Shown piece after piece: positions 11,139 through 22,372 of a DNA stretch of 64,000 bases. Position numbers and translations under genes: made by a program. Location of the stretch: NCBI RefSeq assembly GCF_011075055.1, contig NC_058140.1, forward strand, positions 10,102,988-10,166,987. The letters are read 5' to 3'. The DNA is from Mangifera indica (taxonomy: Eukaryota; Streptophyta; Magnoliopsida; Sapindales; Anacardiaceae). The first letter of the stretch is position 1, and every line of letters begins with the position of its first letter. The notes below the pieces were generated by a model. It was not told where the DNA came from. It did no database searches and was given only the letters and a program-made list of their open reading frames with translations.

Positions 11139-11706
11139 GAAGAGATAACCTTTCATCAATTTAAAAGATTTTTAAAGTGCAACTCTCAAGTGTTTCAAGC
11201 CAGATAATGAATGCACCGCTCTAGAGAAGCTATTTTCTATTCACCTGATTGACTCAGTTAAAGAATATAAATGCCATTTTGAGCTACTTTCAATAAAAGC
11301 GGAGAACCCATCGGAAACCACACTAATGGTAATATTTATGAATGACTTAACAAAAAAACTCAGAGAAGAAGTATAATTGATCCGATCGTTGATACTAGAG
11401 GAGGCCATGGAAATGGCACAAAAGATAGAGAGAAAAAACACTGTGATAGAAGATAAAGCTAGAACTCAACCAAGAAAAACCAACCTAAAGACCTATTACA
11501 CCATAACTTAACCTCCCACTTAGTGAGTCCCAACCCAATCAGCTCTGTTAGCAACCCACTTCCCTTGTAACCCAAATAACTCCAGCCTATCCAACACCCA
11601 TCTAATGCAACCCACACAATTAAATTATATCCCCCCATAGCTCCAGGATCTGACCTAACTTGCCCTTCACTTAATCTTCGCCTATTTGGACAAAATAAGA
11701 TAGACA
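11139..11706 (+). pseudogene. Gypsy gag remnant, part 3
   Basis: Gag similarity resumes at once after the 3' LTR of the inserted element. About 11250-11450 reads VKEYKCHFELLSIKAENPS, VIFMNDLTKKLREEV and EEAMEMAQKIERK. This corresponds to VEEYRGQFESTSTLLGEAI...AFMNGLRPEV in Gypsy-A at 38480-38580. The Pro- and Asn-rich stretch at 11460-11700 corresponds to the linker before the zinc knuckle in Gypsy-A. Stops are present. The element is cut abruptly at about 11706 by minus-strand copia sequence, so protease and polymerase of this copy are absent. Confidence 0.75.
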
Positions 11707-12190
11707 ACGCCTTTCCTTATATATACCCAATGACAAGGTCTAGGGCCTCAAACTCTAATTTTGAAGGGAGATGGTTAATTACTAACTTTCCTTGTGGACA
11801 AACAATGCATAATTTTTCAGTGAACAAGAAAATCTTGTGATTCTTTAATGCATCTCCAAGTGATTTTTTAACAATTCTACGTACCATTGTTGATCCTAGG
11901 TGACCTAGACGGTCATGCCAAAACATCAATACATTTAGATTAGAGAAATTATGGTTCAATACTGCATAGGTTTCGATTGTCTTTATGATTGTATAGTAAA
12001 ATCCTGATGATAAAATGAGAAATTTTTCTAATATAAGTCTTCTTCCAGAGGCATTACTAGTTATACAAAGGAATTCTAAACCATTTTCACTCATGGTTTT
12101 AATGTAATAACCATTCTTTTTTATATCTTTACAATTATGTAGATTTCTTTTAGATCTACTTGAATATAATGTATTATTAATGTGTAATTA
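11707..12190 (-). pseudogene. Copia pol fragment: GAG-pre-integrase domain
   Basis: On the minus strand the frame reads RNLHNCKDIKKNGYYIKTM, then LEFLCITSNASGRRLILEKF, and WHDRLGHLGSTMVRRIVKKS with a downstream Cys pair in LCIVCPQGK. That is the GAG-pre-integrase domain with the His-His half of the integrase zinc finger (HDRLGH). The open part covers 11717-12094. Both ends are truncated: on the left it abuts gypsy gag, on the right it fades near 12190. No LTR belonging to it was recognised. Confidence 0.8.
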
Positions 12191-12790
12191 CGTATAATTT
12201 TTCAATAAAATTGTGACTCTTTAGACACCTTCAATCAGATTAATTAATCATGATATGATGTTTACTTTAGCTTCAATTGGTGTTAAAGTTAAGAAAAATT
12301 TCTTTTCTTTAAAAATTGTTTAGGTTATTGCATTATTCATAAAACATATGTCTCTATCATTAGTTTCTGAAGTTAATGTTTCAATTTTGCAATCTATATC
12401 ATAAGTAGGTTATATTAATAACCTGTTATAAATATAGAAGAATAAAGTAAAATTAGATATAAATCAAAGAGACAAAATAAGAGAATTTGCTCAAATTCTC
12501 ATCAGCTTTTTTATTAAAGTGAATAACCAATAAAAAACAATTGCATCACCCAAGATAAATGCACATAGCCCGTGTTCGAAAGTCAGCATTACACTGCCCA
12601 CATTAAAAAGGGTAGGTATGAATCTCTTCATAGGCGGAAAAACCCACCAAGCACTATAATGGTTGTCTTATTTGTTGAATATTTGTTGCATGGTCCTAAT
12701 GGTGCATCTGTTTGCTATGAGAAAACCTTTGGTTGTAACTTGCATTTTTCTTGACGGTCATTTATACCCAAGTTTAAGAATGACAATGAG
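12191..12790. other. Intergenic DNA upstream of the receptor kinase
   Basis: No domain or RNA gene was recognised. It lies between the copia scrap and the receptor-kinase promoter region. Confidence 0.4.
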
Positions 12791-12798
12791 TATAAATT
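12791..12798 (+). promoter_or_regulatory. Possible TATA box of the PR-1 receptor kinase
   Basis: TATAAATT lies about 287 bp before the start codon, in a stretch with no retroelement similarity. A W-box core TTGACT occurs at about 13013; WRKY sites are common in defence-gene promoters. Both words are short and could be chance in AT-rich DNA. Confidence 0.25.
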
Positions 12799-13077
12799 TA
12801 GAAAATTTTGGAACCTAACCCAGGGTATGTCCTTTTCCTTAACACTAAAACGGTCATTTATAACTTAGATGGTGAAGTCAATGGACTTAACGTTCCACAC
12901 GATTATAGAGAAGAAAAACCGGAATTGCCAGGCGAACTAGCCTCTAATCACGGAGTGTGAATCAGAAGACTTTCTCGCGCCTTTATTATTGTCATCTAGG
13001 CCACAGAAGACTTGACTTTAGATGATAATACATTTAAATTGGTTAGGGCATCACTTCCATTCCAACTTTACTAGAAC

Positions 13078-14847
13078 ATGTTGTCTGAAATTTCATTTGG
13101 ATTTATTTATCTTGTCGGTTTAGCTCTCATCCCTCTCAGTAACTATGCCCAAGACTCACCTCAAGATTATGTAAATGCTCATAATGTGGTTCGTTCTGAG
13201 GTAGGTGTTGCTCCTATAATTTGGAACGACACTGTAGCGGTCTATGCAAGAGACTATGCTTACCAGAGGACAGAGGATTGCACTGCTGAGTATTCACACG
13301 GGCCTTACGGTGAGAACCTGGCTAATTGGAGTGGTTCAGTTAACTTATCGGGCACATATATCATAAATAAGTGGGCTTCTGAAAGACTTTTCTATGATTA
13401 TGATTCTAATAGCTGTACAAAAAGCAGGTGTGGGAATTATACTCAGATTGTATGGCAAGATTCGCACTATCTTGGATGCGCTAAAGCTCCTTGCAAAGAT
13501 GGGGGGCACGTCTTTTATTGCAACTATGACCCTCCTGGAAATCTAGCCGGTCAGCGCCCTTATGTTAACAATCCACCGGCTGCTTCACCTGCTCCTGTAC
13601 CTGAAGCTAAAGCACCTCAGCCGGATTCGCCATCTCCTTCTGTTTCTCCTAATCCTCAAGCACTGACACCAAACTCTCCTTCGGTACCACCCCACAACAC
13701 TGAAGCCGAGAAGAGAAGAACGTTGTTGGTAATTTTAATTGTTGGAGCAAGTGTCGTCATTGTTGGCCCAGTTGTTATTTGGATTGTTTTAAGATGGAAA
13801 AGGAAGCTACATAAAAATGAAGATGTCTTTGTTGTGTCATTCGGTGATGAATTTGAAGATGGAAAGGGACCTAAGAAGTTTTCCTACCGTGAATTGGCTG
13901 ATGCAACGAATAACTTTGGGGAGGAACTGAAACTTGGTGAAGGTGGGTTTGGGGCGGTGTTTAAAGGTTTCTTAAAGAACATGAATATCTTTGTTGCTGT
14001 TAAGAAGATTTCAAGACAATCTAAACAAGGGAGCAAGGAGTATAAAACAGAGGTGAATATAATTAGCCGATTGAGACACAGGAATACGGTTAAGCTTATA
14101 GGTTGGTCGCATGAAAAAGAATTGATTCTCGTTTATGAGTTCATGCCTAATGGCAGTCTAGATTCTCATCTCTTCAAAGGAAAAAGTGTGTTACCATGGA
14201 TGGTAAGGTACAAAATTGTGCAAGATGTAGCTTCAGCTTTGCTATACCTACACGAAGAAGGGGATCACTGCGTATTGCATAGAGATATTAAATCAAGTAA
14301 CATTATGTTAGATTCAGATTTTAAAGCTAAACTTGGAGATTTCGGATTAGCTCGACTTGTTGGGCACTCAAAAGGGTCAAAAACCACTGGCTTTGCAGGA
14401 ACAGTGGGTTACATGGCTCCTGAATGTCTCACAGCATTAAGCAAGGCTAGTAAGCAGTCGGACATTTATAGCTTCGGAGTAGTTGTGTTGGAAGTTGCTT
14501 GTGGAAGAAGATCAATAGAGCACAACTGTGAGGAGGATCAAATTTCACTGGTTCCTTGGGTTTGGGAGTCATATGGAAATAGAAGGATCCTTGATAACGC
14601 TGACAGCAAATTGTGTATGAATTTTCATCCGGAACAAATGGAATGTTTGATGATTGTTGGGCTCTGGTGTGCACACCCAGATCGTAATCTGAGGCCATCT
14701 ATAAGACAAGTTATACAAGTTCTTAATTTTGAGTTACCATTGCCCGAACTTCCACCTAAGATGCCCGTCCCCAGGTATGATATGCCCACTGCTACAATTG
14801 CAAGTTCAGGTAATCAGCCCTCCCAGTCTCTAACTATTCTTCGTTGA
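13078..14847 (+). CDS. PR-1 (CAP-domain) receptor-like kinase, PR-1RK
   Basis: One uninterrupted 589-residue frame. A signal peptide spans residues 1-24 (cleavage likely after SNYA). A PR-1/CAP domain covers 27-163 with all six plant PR-1 cysteines (68, 113, 118, 134, 139, 148). A Pro/Ser-rich stalk covers 164-205. A membrane helix at about 216-238 is followed by the stop-transfer RWKRK. A Ser/Thr kinase covers about 280-555: glycine loop LGEGGFGAV 286-294, Lys309 in VAVK, HRDIKSSN 401-408 (Asp403, an RD kinase), DFG 421-423, APE 447-449. All kinase residues needed for catalysis are present, and the domain most resembles L-type lectin receptor kinases. The CAP tetrad is altered: the two Glu remain (79, 102), but the His positions are Tyr72 and Asn120. 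Residues 148-162 carry the CNYD-PxGNxxxxxPY pattern of CAPE peptides. Expected site is the plasma membrane, sensing apoplastic ligands in defence. Role is inferred; architecture is seen directly. Confidence 0.96.
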   Translation: MLSEISFGFIYLVGLALIPLSNYAQDSPQDYVNAHNVVRSEVGVAPIIWNDTVAVYARDYAYQRTEDCTAEYSHGPYGENLANWSGSVNLSGTYIINKWASERLFYDYDSNSCTKSRCGNYTQIVWQDSHYLGCAKAPCKDGGHVFYCNYDPPGNLAGQRPYVNNPPAASPAPVPEAKAPQPDSPSPSVSPNPQALTPNSPSVPPHNTEAEKRRTLLVILIVGASVVIVGPVVIWIVLRWKRKLHKNEDVFVVSFGDEFEDGKGPKKFSYRELADATNNFGEELKLGEGGFGAVFKGFLKNMNIFVAVKKISRQSKQGSKEYKTEVNIISRLRHRNTVKLIGWSHEKELILVYEFMPNGSLDSHLFKGKSVLPWMVRYKIVQDVASALLYLHEEGDHCVLHRDIKSSNIMLDSDFKAKLGDFGLARLVGHSKGSKTTGFAGTVGYMAPECLTALSKASKQSDIYSFGVVVLEVACGRRSIEHNCEEDQISLVPWVWESYGNRRILDNADSKLCMNFHPEQMECLMIVGLWCAHPDRNLRPSIRQVIQVLNFELPLPELPPKMPVPRYDMPTATIASSGNQPSQSLTILR

Positions 14848-15420
14848 TCCATATAGACTATCTTTTGACTTAATTTTATGTAAGTGCTAAGTATATTTAG
14901 CACGGGAGTTTGATGTCTAACGACAAAATTATTTACCTCTCCGTAATTGCAGCAAATTTGCCATGGATACGCATTCAATTAATAAGAGAAACTCATAACA
15001 AATTTGCCAAACGTTACTTTTAACGAGGACAACATTTCATTCTTAGTCTTACTAGACTTCTTGTTTGCCTTTTGATCTAAGATTTTGATGCAATAAATTT
15101 TAGTAGTTTAAGATATACTAGGTTTGTTTGTTTTTAACATATGTATGAGTTAGAACTCTTATTTGATCATACTTACTAGGTGGCATTTAGAGATGTGATC
15201 ACTAACTAAATGAATAATGACTAACATGCGAATAAACGTCCCAAACCAAGAGGAAGCAATCTACCAGCTCATATTCTTTCTGTTAGCTTGCATTCTTTCT
15301 TTGTCTCATGTCAATGTGGGAAAATAATACCCGATCATATTAGGACACAATCATTATCCTAAATTTAAGTTGAATTGTAATCAATATGACTGCAACTTTG
15401 CCTTTATATTATCTAACTAT
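14848..15420. other. 3' flank of the receptor kinase
   Basis: The stop codon TGA at 14845-14847 is followed by AT-rich DNA. AATAAG near 14980 could serve as a weak polyadenylation signal. No other gene was seen. Confidence 0.4.
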
Positions 15421-15800
15421 GAGTAAGCTTAGATTTGAGCCGAGCTTGTTTGGACTCGAGCTTGGCTCGATCGATCTGAAACGAGTTTGGCTCAAGTGAG
15501 GTTGAGCTTGATAGTTTAATATCTTCGAGTTCAAGCTCAAACTCAATCTTTAGGGGTGTTCGACTCGAAAAGTTTGTAAGCTTGGAATTTTGATATGAAT
15601 TAATTAAAACAATGTCGTTTTTACTAATATGAATTTAAAATAACGTTGTTTCATATTGAATCAAACTCAAAGCTCGATTCGAGTTTGCCTCCTCTCAAAC
15701 GAGCCAAGTTTAAAGACCTTTGAAGTGAGCTCGAGTTTGACTCCATTGAAACGAGCTCGAGCTTGACTCTACTAAATCAAGCTTGAGCTTGACTCTACGT
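15421..15800. repeat. Low-complexity stretch of AGCTTGA/GAGCTCGAG words
   Basis: Variants of CGAGCTTGACTC, GAGCTCGAG and GAGTTTGGCTC recur many times on both strands, interrupted by a short AT-rich spacer. The words are partly self-complementary. No protein or known element was recognised; it lies just left of the Tekay-like element. Confidence 0.6.
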
Positions 15801-15969
15801 AATTCCAATCCTAGCTATGAGGCTTTTAAAAAGATTCAGTCATCCTCCTTAGATATTTCTCTAAAATCAATTCATTTTCAAGAAAATCTCTATTGTAAAT
15901 GTTATTCATGTTCTACTAAAACATTTTCCCAAAGTCGTTAATAATATAGCCATGGATATAGATTCTTAG

Positions 15970-18354
15970 TGTAACACCTGCTCTCTAGAAATACTATCCT
16001 CCTGAGGAAAAGGTCACTAAATTGATTATTTTGTGCATGTATTTAATTAAATAATCAATTAAACTTATAAAATAACTAAATAAACCTCATTTATTAAATT
16101 TTGTAAAAATACAAAAAATACCTTTGTCAAACAATAGATGGGAGCATACAAAAAATGTCTTAACTCAAAAACATAACTAGGAAATAATAGTGTATAGTCA
16201 AATACAGAAGTGAACTCATACAAATAAAATAAAACTGATAAAAGCTAAATATGTAAAATTACATAAATGCCCTCATTGCTTTACACAAACATTGCTCGTC
16301 TTGTAGCCATCACGATCACCTATACTTGAGCACATGAAAGTAGGGGAGTAAGTGATAAAACACTCAGTAAGTAATAGACTTTACTGTTATTTTATACTTA
16401 AATCCCTAAAATGCTCTCAATCTCGACCTTTACTAGCTTTGTCATCTAGAGTTGACATTAAAATCCCCTGTTGATGATGACGAGTCTTATATCTTAACTT
16501 TGTGGTCATACTATACTCTAGAGAATATCTATGCAATGTGTCATAACTCTCAGATCGAATTATGTGTCATTCAATCATTAAGGAACCATTCCTTGGATTC
16601 CTTTCTAGCATAACCAAACTTAACTTAGTGGAAGCATCATAATATAGAAGTTATAACTGAAACTATATACTAGGTCAATTTGTCTGGATTAAATACAAGG
16701 ATTGGACATTTTGGTCATATGAGTTAACTCTCAGTTCCACTACACTAATTTATATCAGTTGGGCTCTACTACTAGTAAGTACCCTACTATAGGTATGTTG
16801 TCTTATTGTGCACATGTCTTTCTACAAGTGGTGTAAGGATTGTGTTCTCACGGTGTAATGATCTTATGATGTCTAGCATACATGCACAACTAAACTTGGC
16901 TTGTCTTGGCTTCCACCTATGTATGCATATATCTCATGCCCACTAACAGTTTTCTTTGGCACACGAGGTACCATTACATACCTGAATCTCTATACTATTA
17001 CTCGAAACGACCCATATATCTTTTGCCTAATTCTCTCTCTTTTTCTTTACTTTGCTCCACACACACGAGTGTGTGTCCGTGGACTCATGGGAATGTGTCC
17101 TCTTTTTATTCTATGCACACAATTACCTCCTCATGACATCTCCTCATGTGTAAATTTTCTGTACACACAAGCATGTGTTCTTGGACATAGAGGCGTATGT
17201 CCTTTTAGATATTTATTTCGCTTTATTTTTCTATTCTCTTCTCAATCGCACTACTACTTAGGGGTATTTTAGTCATTTCACCCAATACACGATTGTGATA
17301 AAGCTACACATGGAAAGTTATCCATGTGCCTTACTTGACTGTTCACCAGTCCAAAGTGTCTAATGTTTATCAGAACATTAGAGTACTCAACTTGAAATAT
17401 GGAGTTTACATATATGGGCATATGTCCTATATAACACAATTGTGTGGCAAGCCCAAAGTTATAGATCAAAAACCCTAAAATTCGATCCCTAGTTTGTCAT
17501 TACACGCTTAATCACTAATTGAACACTCTTTGGTGCATCATAAGGATCAAATCATCAATATAATTCAACTTTAAACACAATTGATCACTAAGGAAACATT
17601 ATTCATCAACTCCCGACATACTAATCTCAAACTAGCAATACTATCATGAAATACACAAATAAACACTTCTTCATAGCAGCACTATAATATTAATCACTTA
17701 TAGCTGTCTCTACTATACAATTTTCATGTAACAATATTGACAATTGAACAACCAGTATATTTATCTAACAAAATAACATACACATCAACATATCAATAAT
17801 CAAGGTTATATTCTTTCTTTATAAAATCATAACCACATCATTACAAATTATAATTTTCACCAAGGTGCATATTTATAATATTATAACTCATATAAGATCA
17901 GAAGAGGTCAAACCTACTTACCTTTTAGAGATTTCTACCATAGCAAAGTTGATTAAAAGGGTTATTTCTCTCTTACTTTCAAAAGCTACCAACAAAAAGC
18001 TGGGAGATCAAACATCAAACTCTTTTTCTCTCTCTAGATGGTACGTGCATTAGGTCAGGGATTAAAATTCCTAAAATGTAGAAAACGTGCTTTTTATAAA
18101 ACTAAAACTATGTTTAGCACACATAAGAGTATATCATAGACATACAGTCATATGTCACTTAAATTTTAAATTTATATGGAATCATCTTATCTGGCTAATG
18201 TGGTAATGACACATGGGCATGGTCTTTATATGCATGATTGCATGCCACTTAAAACTTATATTTTGACTTTCAATTCATACTAAATCCTTCATACAACAAT
18301 TATATTCATGCATAAAGACTATTTGGCCCTTGAAATATACCTGTGGATTTTACA
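15970..18354 (-). repeat. 3' LTR of the Tekay-like element
   Basis: On the plus strand it runs from TGTAACACC to TTTTACA. Its inner edge is set by the pyrimidine run ATTCCTTCTCTCTTATC at 18355, the complement of the polypurine tract, which follows the chromodomain remnant. Open frames inside it (for example 16901-17272) are LTR sequence and not genes. Confidence 0.75.
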
Positions 18355-18371
18355 ATTCCTTCTCTCTTATC
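18355..18371 (-). other. Polypurine tract of the Tekay-like element
   Basis: On the minus strand the run GATAAGAGAGAAGGAAT immediately precedes the 3' LTR start TGTAAAATCC. Confidence 0.65.
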
Positions 18372-18374
18372 AGA

Positions 18375-20640
18375 ATTTTGGCCCTAAAATTTACTAGAAA
18401 TAGCTTGGAATGCTCATCTCTCATGATTTGTTCTATCTCCCCTGTAGCATCCTTAACTTTATAATTCCTTTAGAGTACCTTGACCAAGATAGTTTATTGG
18501 TTTCTCAACTGCTTGATCATTCTGTCTAGGATCTGAACTTGTCTCTCATCATAACTTAAGTCTCTTGATAATTGAATCTACTTGGTTCTCAACATATGGG
18601 AATGATCACCAATATACTTGTGTAATGATGAGGCATGAAACATATCATGAATACGATTGATGCTCACCAATAATGAAAACCTATAAGCTACCTTACCGAC
18701 TTACTCTATAATCTCATACGAGTTTATATACATGGGCGTTAACTTACCTTTATTTTAAACCTCATCATATGCTTAAATAGGGCTACTCCGATGAAAACTC
18801 TATCACTTACACTAAACTCTAGGTCTCAATATCTCTGATCAACATAACTTTTCTATCAATCATGAACCTGTTTCATCCTATATTTATTCAACTAGACATC
18901 ATGAATAATCTTTTAAGTCAACTTCGATCTAAGAGACTGAATCAAGATATCTCTCTTACCTAACTCATCTTAGTGTAGAGGAGAACAATAACTCTTACCA
19001 TAAAGTGCCTTATAAGGTGTCATTCGAATCGTTGTGTAATAACTGTTATTATAAGCGAACTCCACTAAAAGTAACATTTTAACCTAACTCACCCTATGAT
19101 CCAAATAACAAGCTCTCAACATGTCTTTTAACACCTGGTTTGTCATCTTAGTCAGACCATTAGTCAATGGGTGATAAGTCATACTAAATGTAAAGTTAGT
19201 GCCCAATGATCTGTCTAGACACCTTTACAAAGTTGACATAAACCTTATGTCTTTATCAATATTATGGTCTTGTGCACACCATGTAATATGAAAATATTTT
19301 AAACATGTGACTTCCCTAGCTGATCTATAGGGTTAGTGTACTTAATAAGCAAAAAGTACGTTGTCTTGGTCAGCTTATCCACTATTACCCATAGTGTATT
19401 AAGACCATTTTGAACCTTTTTGAGTTTAACAATGAAGTCTATGAAAGTATGCTTCCACTTCCACTTAGGTACATTCAAAGGCCGAAGTAATCCTAACGAT
19501 CTCCAATGTTTGACTTTAATCTACTATCAGGTGAAACACTTGATAATGTACCAACCCACATCTCTTTTCATATTGGACCACCATAAAATCCTCCTTAAAT
19601 CCTGATACATTTTTATACATCTAAGATGGATAGTGTAAAGAGAACTATGAGCTTTTATAAGAATTTTTTTTCTTAACTTGCTAGTTAGGTAAACCCTTAA
19701 AAAAAATCTTCTATAGTACCTTACCAAGCCTAGAAAACTATGAACCGTATTAACAATCTTTGACTTTTGCTAGTCTAGAACTATCTCAATTTTACTTAGG
19801 TCTATTAATATACCCTATGTTGAAACCACATGCCCCTAAGAATGCCACTTTATCAAGCCAAAATTCACAAATGGAGAACTTTGCATACAATTGTTTTTCT
19901 TTTAACCTCTATAAAGTAAGCCTCAAGTGCAATTTATGCTTTTCACAACTCCTAGAGTACATCAAATTGTCATTGATGAAGACTACTATAAACTTGTCCA
20001 AATAGTCATGGAATACCTTATTTATCAAATTCATAAACACTACAAGGGCATTGGTTAGTTCAAATGACATTACTACAAACCCAAAGTGGTCATACCTTAT
20101 TAAGAAAGTTGTCTTAGGTATATCCTATTCAATTACCCTTCTTTGATGATAGCCTGACCTCATATCAATCTTGGAGAACACCATTGATCCTCTTAACTGA
20201 TCAAATAGATCATCAATTCTAGGTAACAAATACTTATTCTTTATTGTTACCTTGTTCAGCTCTCGGTAGTCTATACACATTCTTATGGACCTGTCATTCT
20301 TCTTAACTAACAGGATGAATATTCCTTAAGGAGAGTGACTTAACCTAATGAGAGCATTCTCTAATAAAACCTGGAGTTGTTTCTTTAACTTGTGCAACTC
20401 GATTGGGGCCATTCTATAGGGTACCTTCAAGATAGGTATTATGTTTGGTGCCAATTCTATAATGAACTCTACCTTTTGCTGAAGAGTTAATCTCGGTAAC
20501 TTTTTCAAGAAAATATTTGAAAACTCTTGAATAAATGGCATTTCATTAATGTCGAGGCCTAACTCCACCTTACTCATCATATAGGCTAAGAAACCTGTAC
20601 ACCATTTACTTAACATTTTTCATGCCTTTACTGCACTGAA
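18375..20640 (-). pseudogene. Tekay-like pol remnant: RT, integrase, chromodomain
   Basis: Going down the minus strand, 20616-20326 reads FSNIFLKKLPRL...VEFIIELAPNIIP...YRMAPIELHKLKKQLQVLLENALIRLS, the conserved entry to gypsy reverse transcriptase. 19727-19527 is the integrase zinc-finger region (KILIKAHSSLYTIH...MYQDLRRILWWSNMKRDV). The chromodomain remnant is at about 18555-18380: ILDRMIKQLRNQ, then TILVKVL, then NYKVKDATGEIEQIMRDEHSKLF. Between these the reading is broken by many stops. The chromodomain would bind modified histones and direct insertion into heterochromatin. Confidence 0.85.
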
Positions 20641-22189
20641 CATCATGCTCTTAACACACTTTTTGTCGAAGTCAAACTAATGCTCATTCTCTAGGTTGAA
20701 CTAGACTTTCTTATGCTAACAGTTAATCTCAACTCCATTCCACCTTAAGAAATCCATCCCCAATATCATATCAGAGTCTAGCATCTTAAAAAGTATTAGA
20801 TCCATAAGAAGTTGTCTACCCTGTATTTGTATTATCTGTCCTATTAATGTTTCATCACTTACTACAAAAACACCATCAAGTAACTTTATTTTGACTATTT
20901 AAGCCACCTTGACTGGTATACTCTTAACCTCTTTACTAGGCTTTTGGCTACAAAATAGTGCATAACACTACAATAAATTAAAATGTAAATATGAGTACCA
21001 AGGTAAAACATTTGGCAAGTAACAACTATTAGATTGACCTTAATTGGCCTCCAGGTGATGGTGCATACTCTGGTTGTGGCTTCCCTTACTGGTTAATTAA
21101 CTTATACTGGAGCTTCAAATAGGATCTAGTTATGTGCCTTGGTTTATGACACTTGTAACAAATTACTTGCCTAGTCAAACACTCCCCTATGTGATGCTTG
21201 ACACACCTCTAACAAGTTAAGATCTCAAGCATTCTCTACTTCTTATTACTCTTCTAACTCGTCTTACTCCTTTTGGATTGGAATAACCTCTTGTATTTTT
21301 TTTTAAAGAGGACCTCTCTGAATTGGGGTATTACTATTGTCTAACTATGGTATTGGTACTAGTGCTAGTGTTGGCACTAGTATTAGAGTTGAGTAAGTTA
21401 AGGTCTATCCATACATCCTTTTAACAAATACCTTAACCCTTAAGGCTCTACTTAAGGTCTCACTGTAAGTTTAAGGCAGTTGTATACCTGTAATGAGATT
21501 TTAGGCTATGATTGGATTAAGGCCATACACAAACTTCTTTATCTGCCTAATCTCTGTATTTGTTATTTCAAGGGCATATCTCACCAAGTGATTGAACTTG
21601 TTGGAGTATTCCTTCACTAGGTCTACACTTTGTGTTAATGTAAGAAACTTTTGAGCTTGGATGTAAGTCATATCTACCTCTTTGCACTTAGCCTCAAATC
21701 TCCTCCTAAACTTTGACCAAGATATCTCAAAGACTTTTGTCATTTATTTGACTAAGTTCCACCATGTTCTAGCACTTGAAGAAATAAGTGGTGTATTTGA
21801 CTCTCTCATAGTCTATTATGCCAAATAGGGCCATCATACTCTCTATTGACTCCAACTATTCCTTAACTACAATCAGATCCTTAGCATAATCAAATTTCTA
21901 AGGCTAGTGCATGCTGGGTAAGATGAAGATAAGATATAACTGAGTTTTGGTTGGTGTTGCTATGGGTGTGGAAGTCACTTTTACTAAGCCTTGAACCTAT
22001 GTTGACCCTATACTAACTCACTAGCTTGAGCTAGAGTACCTGCTTGCTCCCTGAACATCTCTTTAGGTGTTTCCCTGGCATCTAAAGCATTTAAGCCTGC
22101 TTAGGAACTTGGGATGCCACCCTTTCACACTGACTCTTTTGTGGGTTATCAATTTGTGTATTTTTGATGTTAGCTCTGGTTCTCCTCAT
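20641..22189 (-). pseudogene. Tekay-like gag-protease remnant
   Basis: The gag ATG is at 22189 on the minus strand (MRRTRANIKNTQID). The Retrotrans_gag core is open at 21743-21501: ISWSKFRRRFEAK, LTLTQSVDLVKEYSNKFNHLVRYA, IRQIKKFVYGLNPII. A zinc-knuckle-like stretch CYKCHKPRHITR lies near 21150. The protease tail DMILGMDFLRWNGVEINC lies near 20780-20730, but the DSGA active site was not found intact. Several stops make it non-functional. Confidence 0.8.
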
Positions 22190-22372
22190 TTTCTTGAAAA
22201 ACCTATAACTATAAGTCTCCATAAAACTTAGTAGGTATAATAAAACTTTATTTACCATGATTGGCTACGAGTGTGGTCAACGTGGCACAAGGGGCTTACA
22301 TCCCTACTATATTTGATTGCATATACTTTTAAGACATCTTTTGGGTTCCAAAATCATGTTAGGATACTAACT

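Noticed and set aside
14447..14698. Antisense frame inside the kinase gene
   Set aside because: It is the complement of conserved kinase codons and has no domain of its own.
16901..17272. Two overlapping open frames of 76-123 codons
   Set aside because: They lie inside the Tekay-like LTR, have no domain similarity, and the second LTR copy is truncated before this region.
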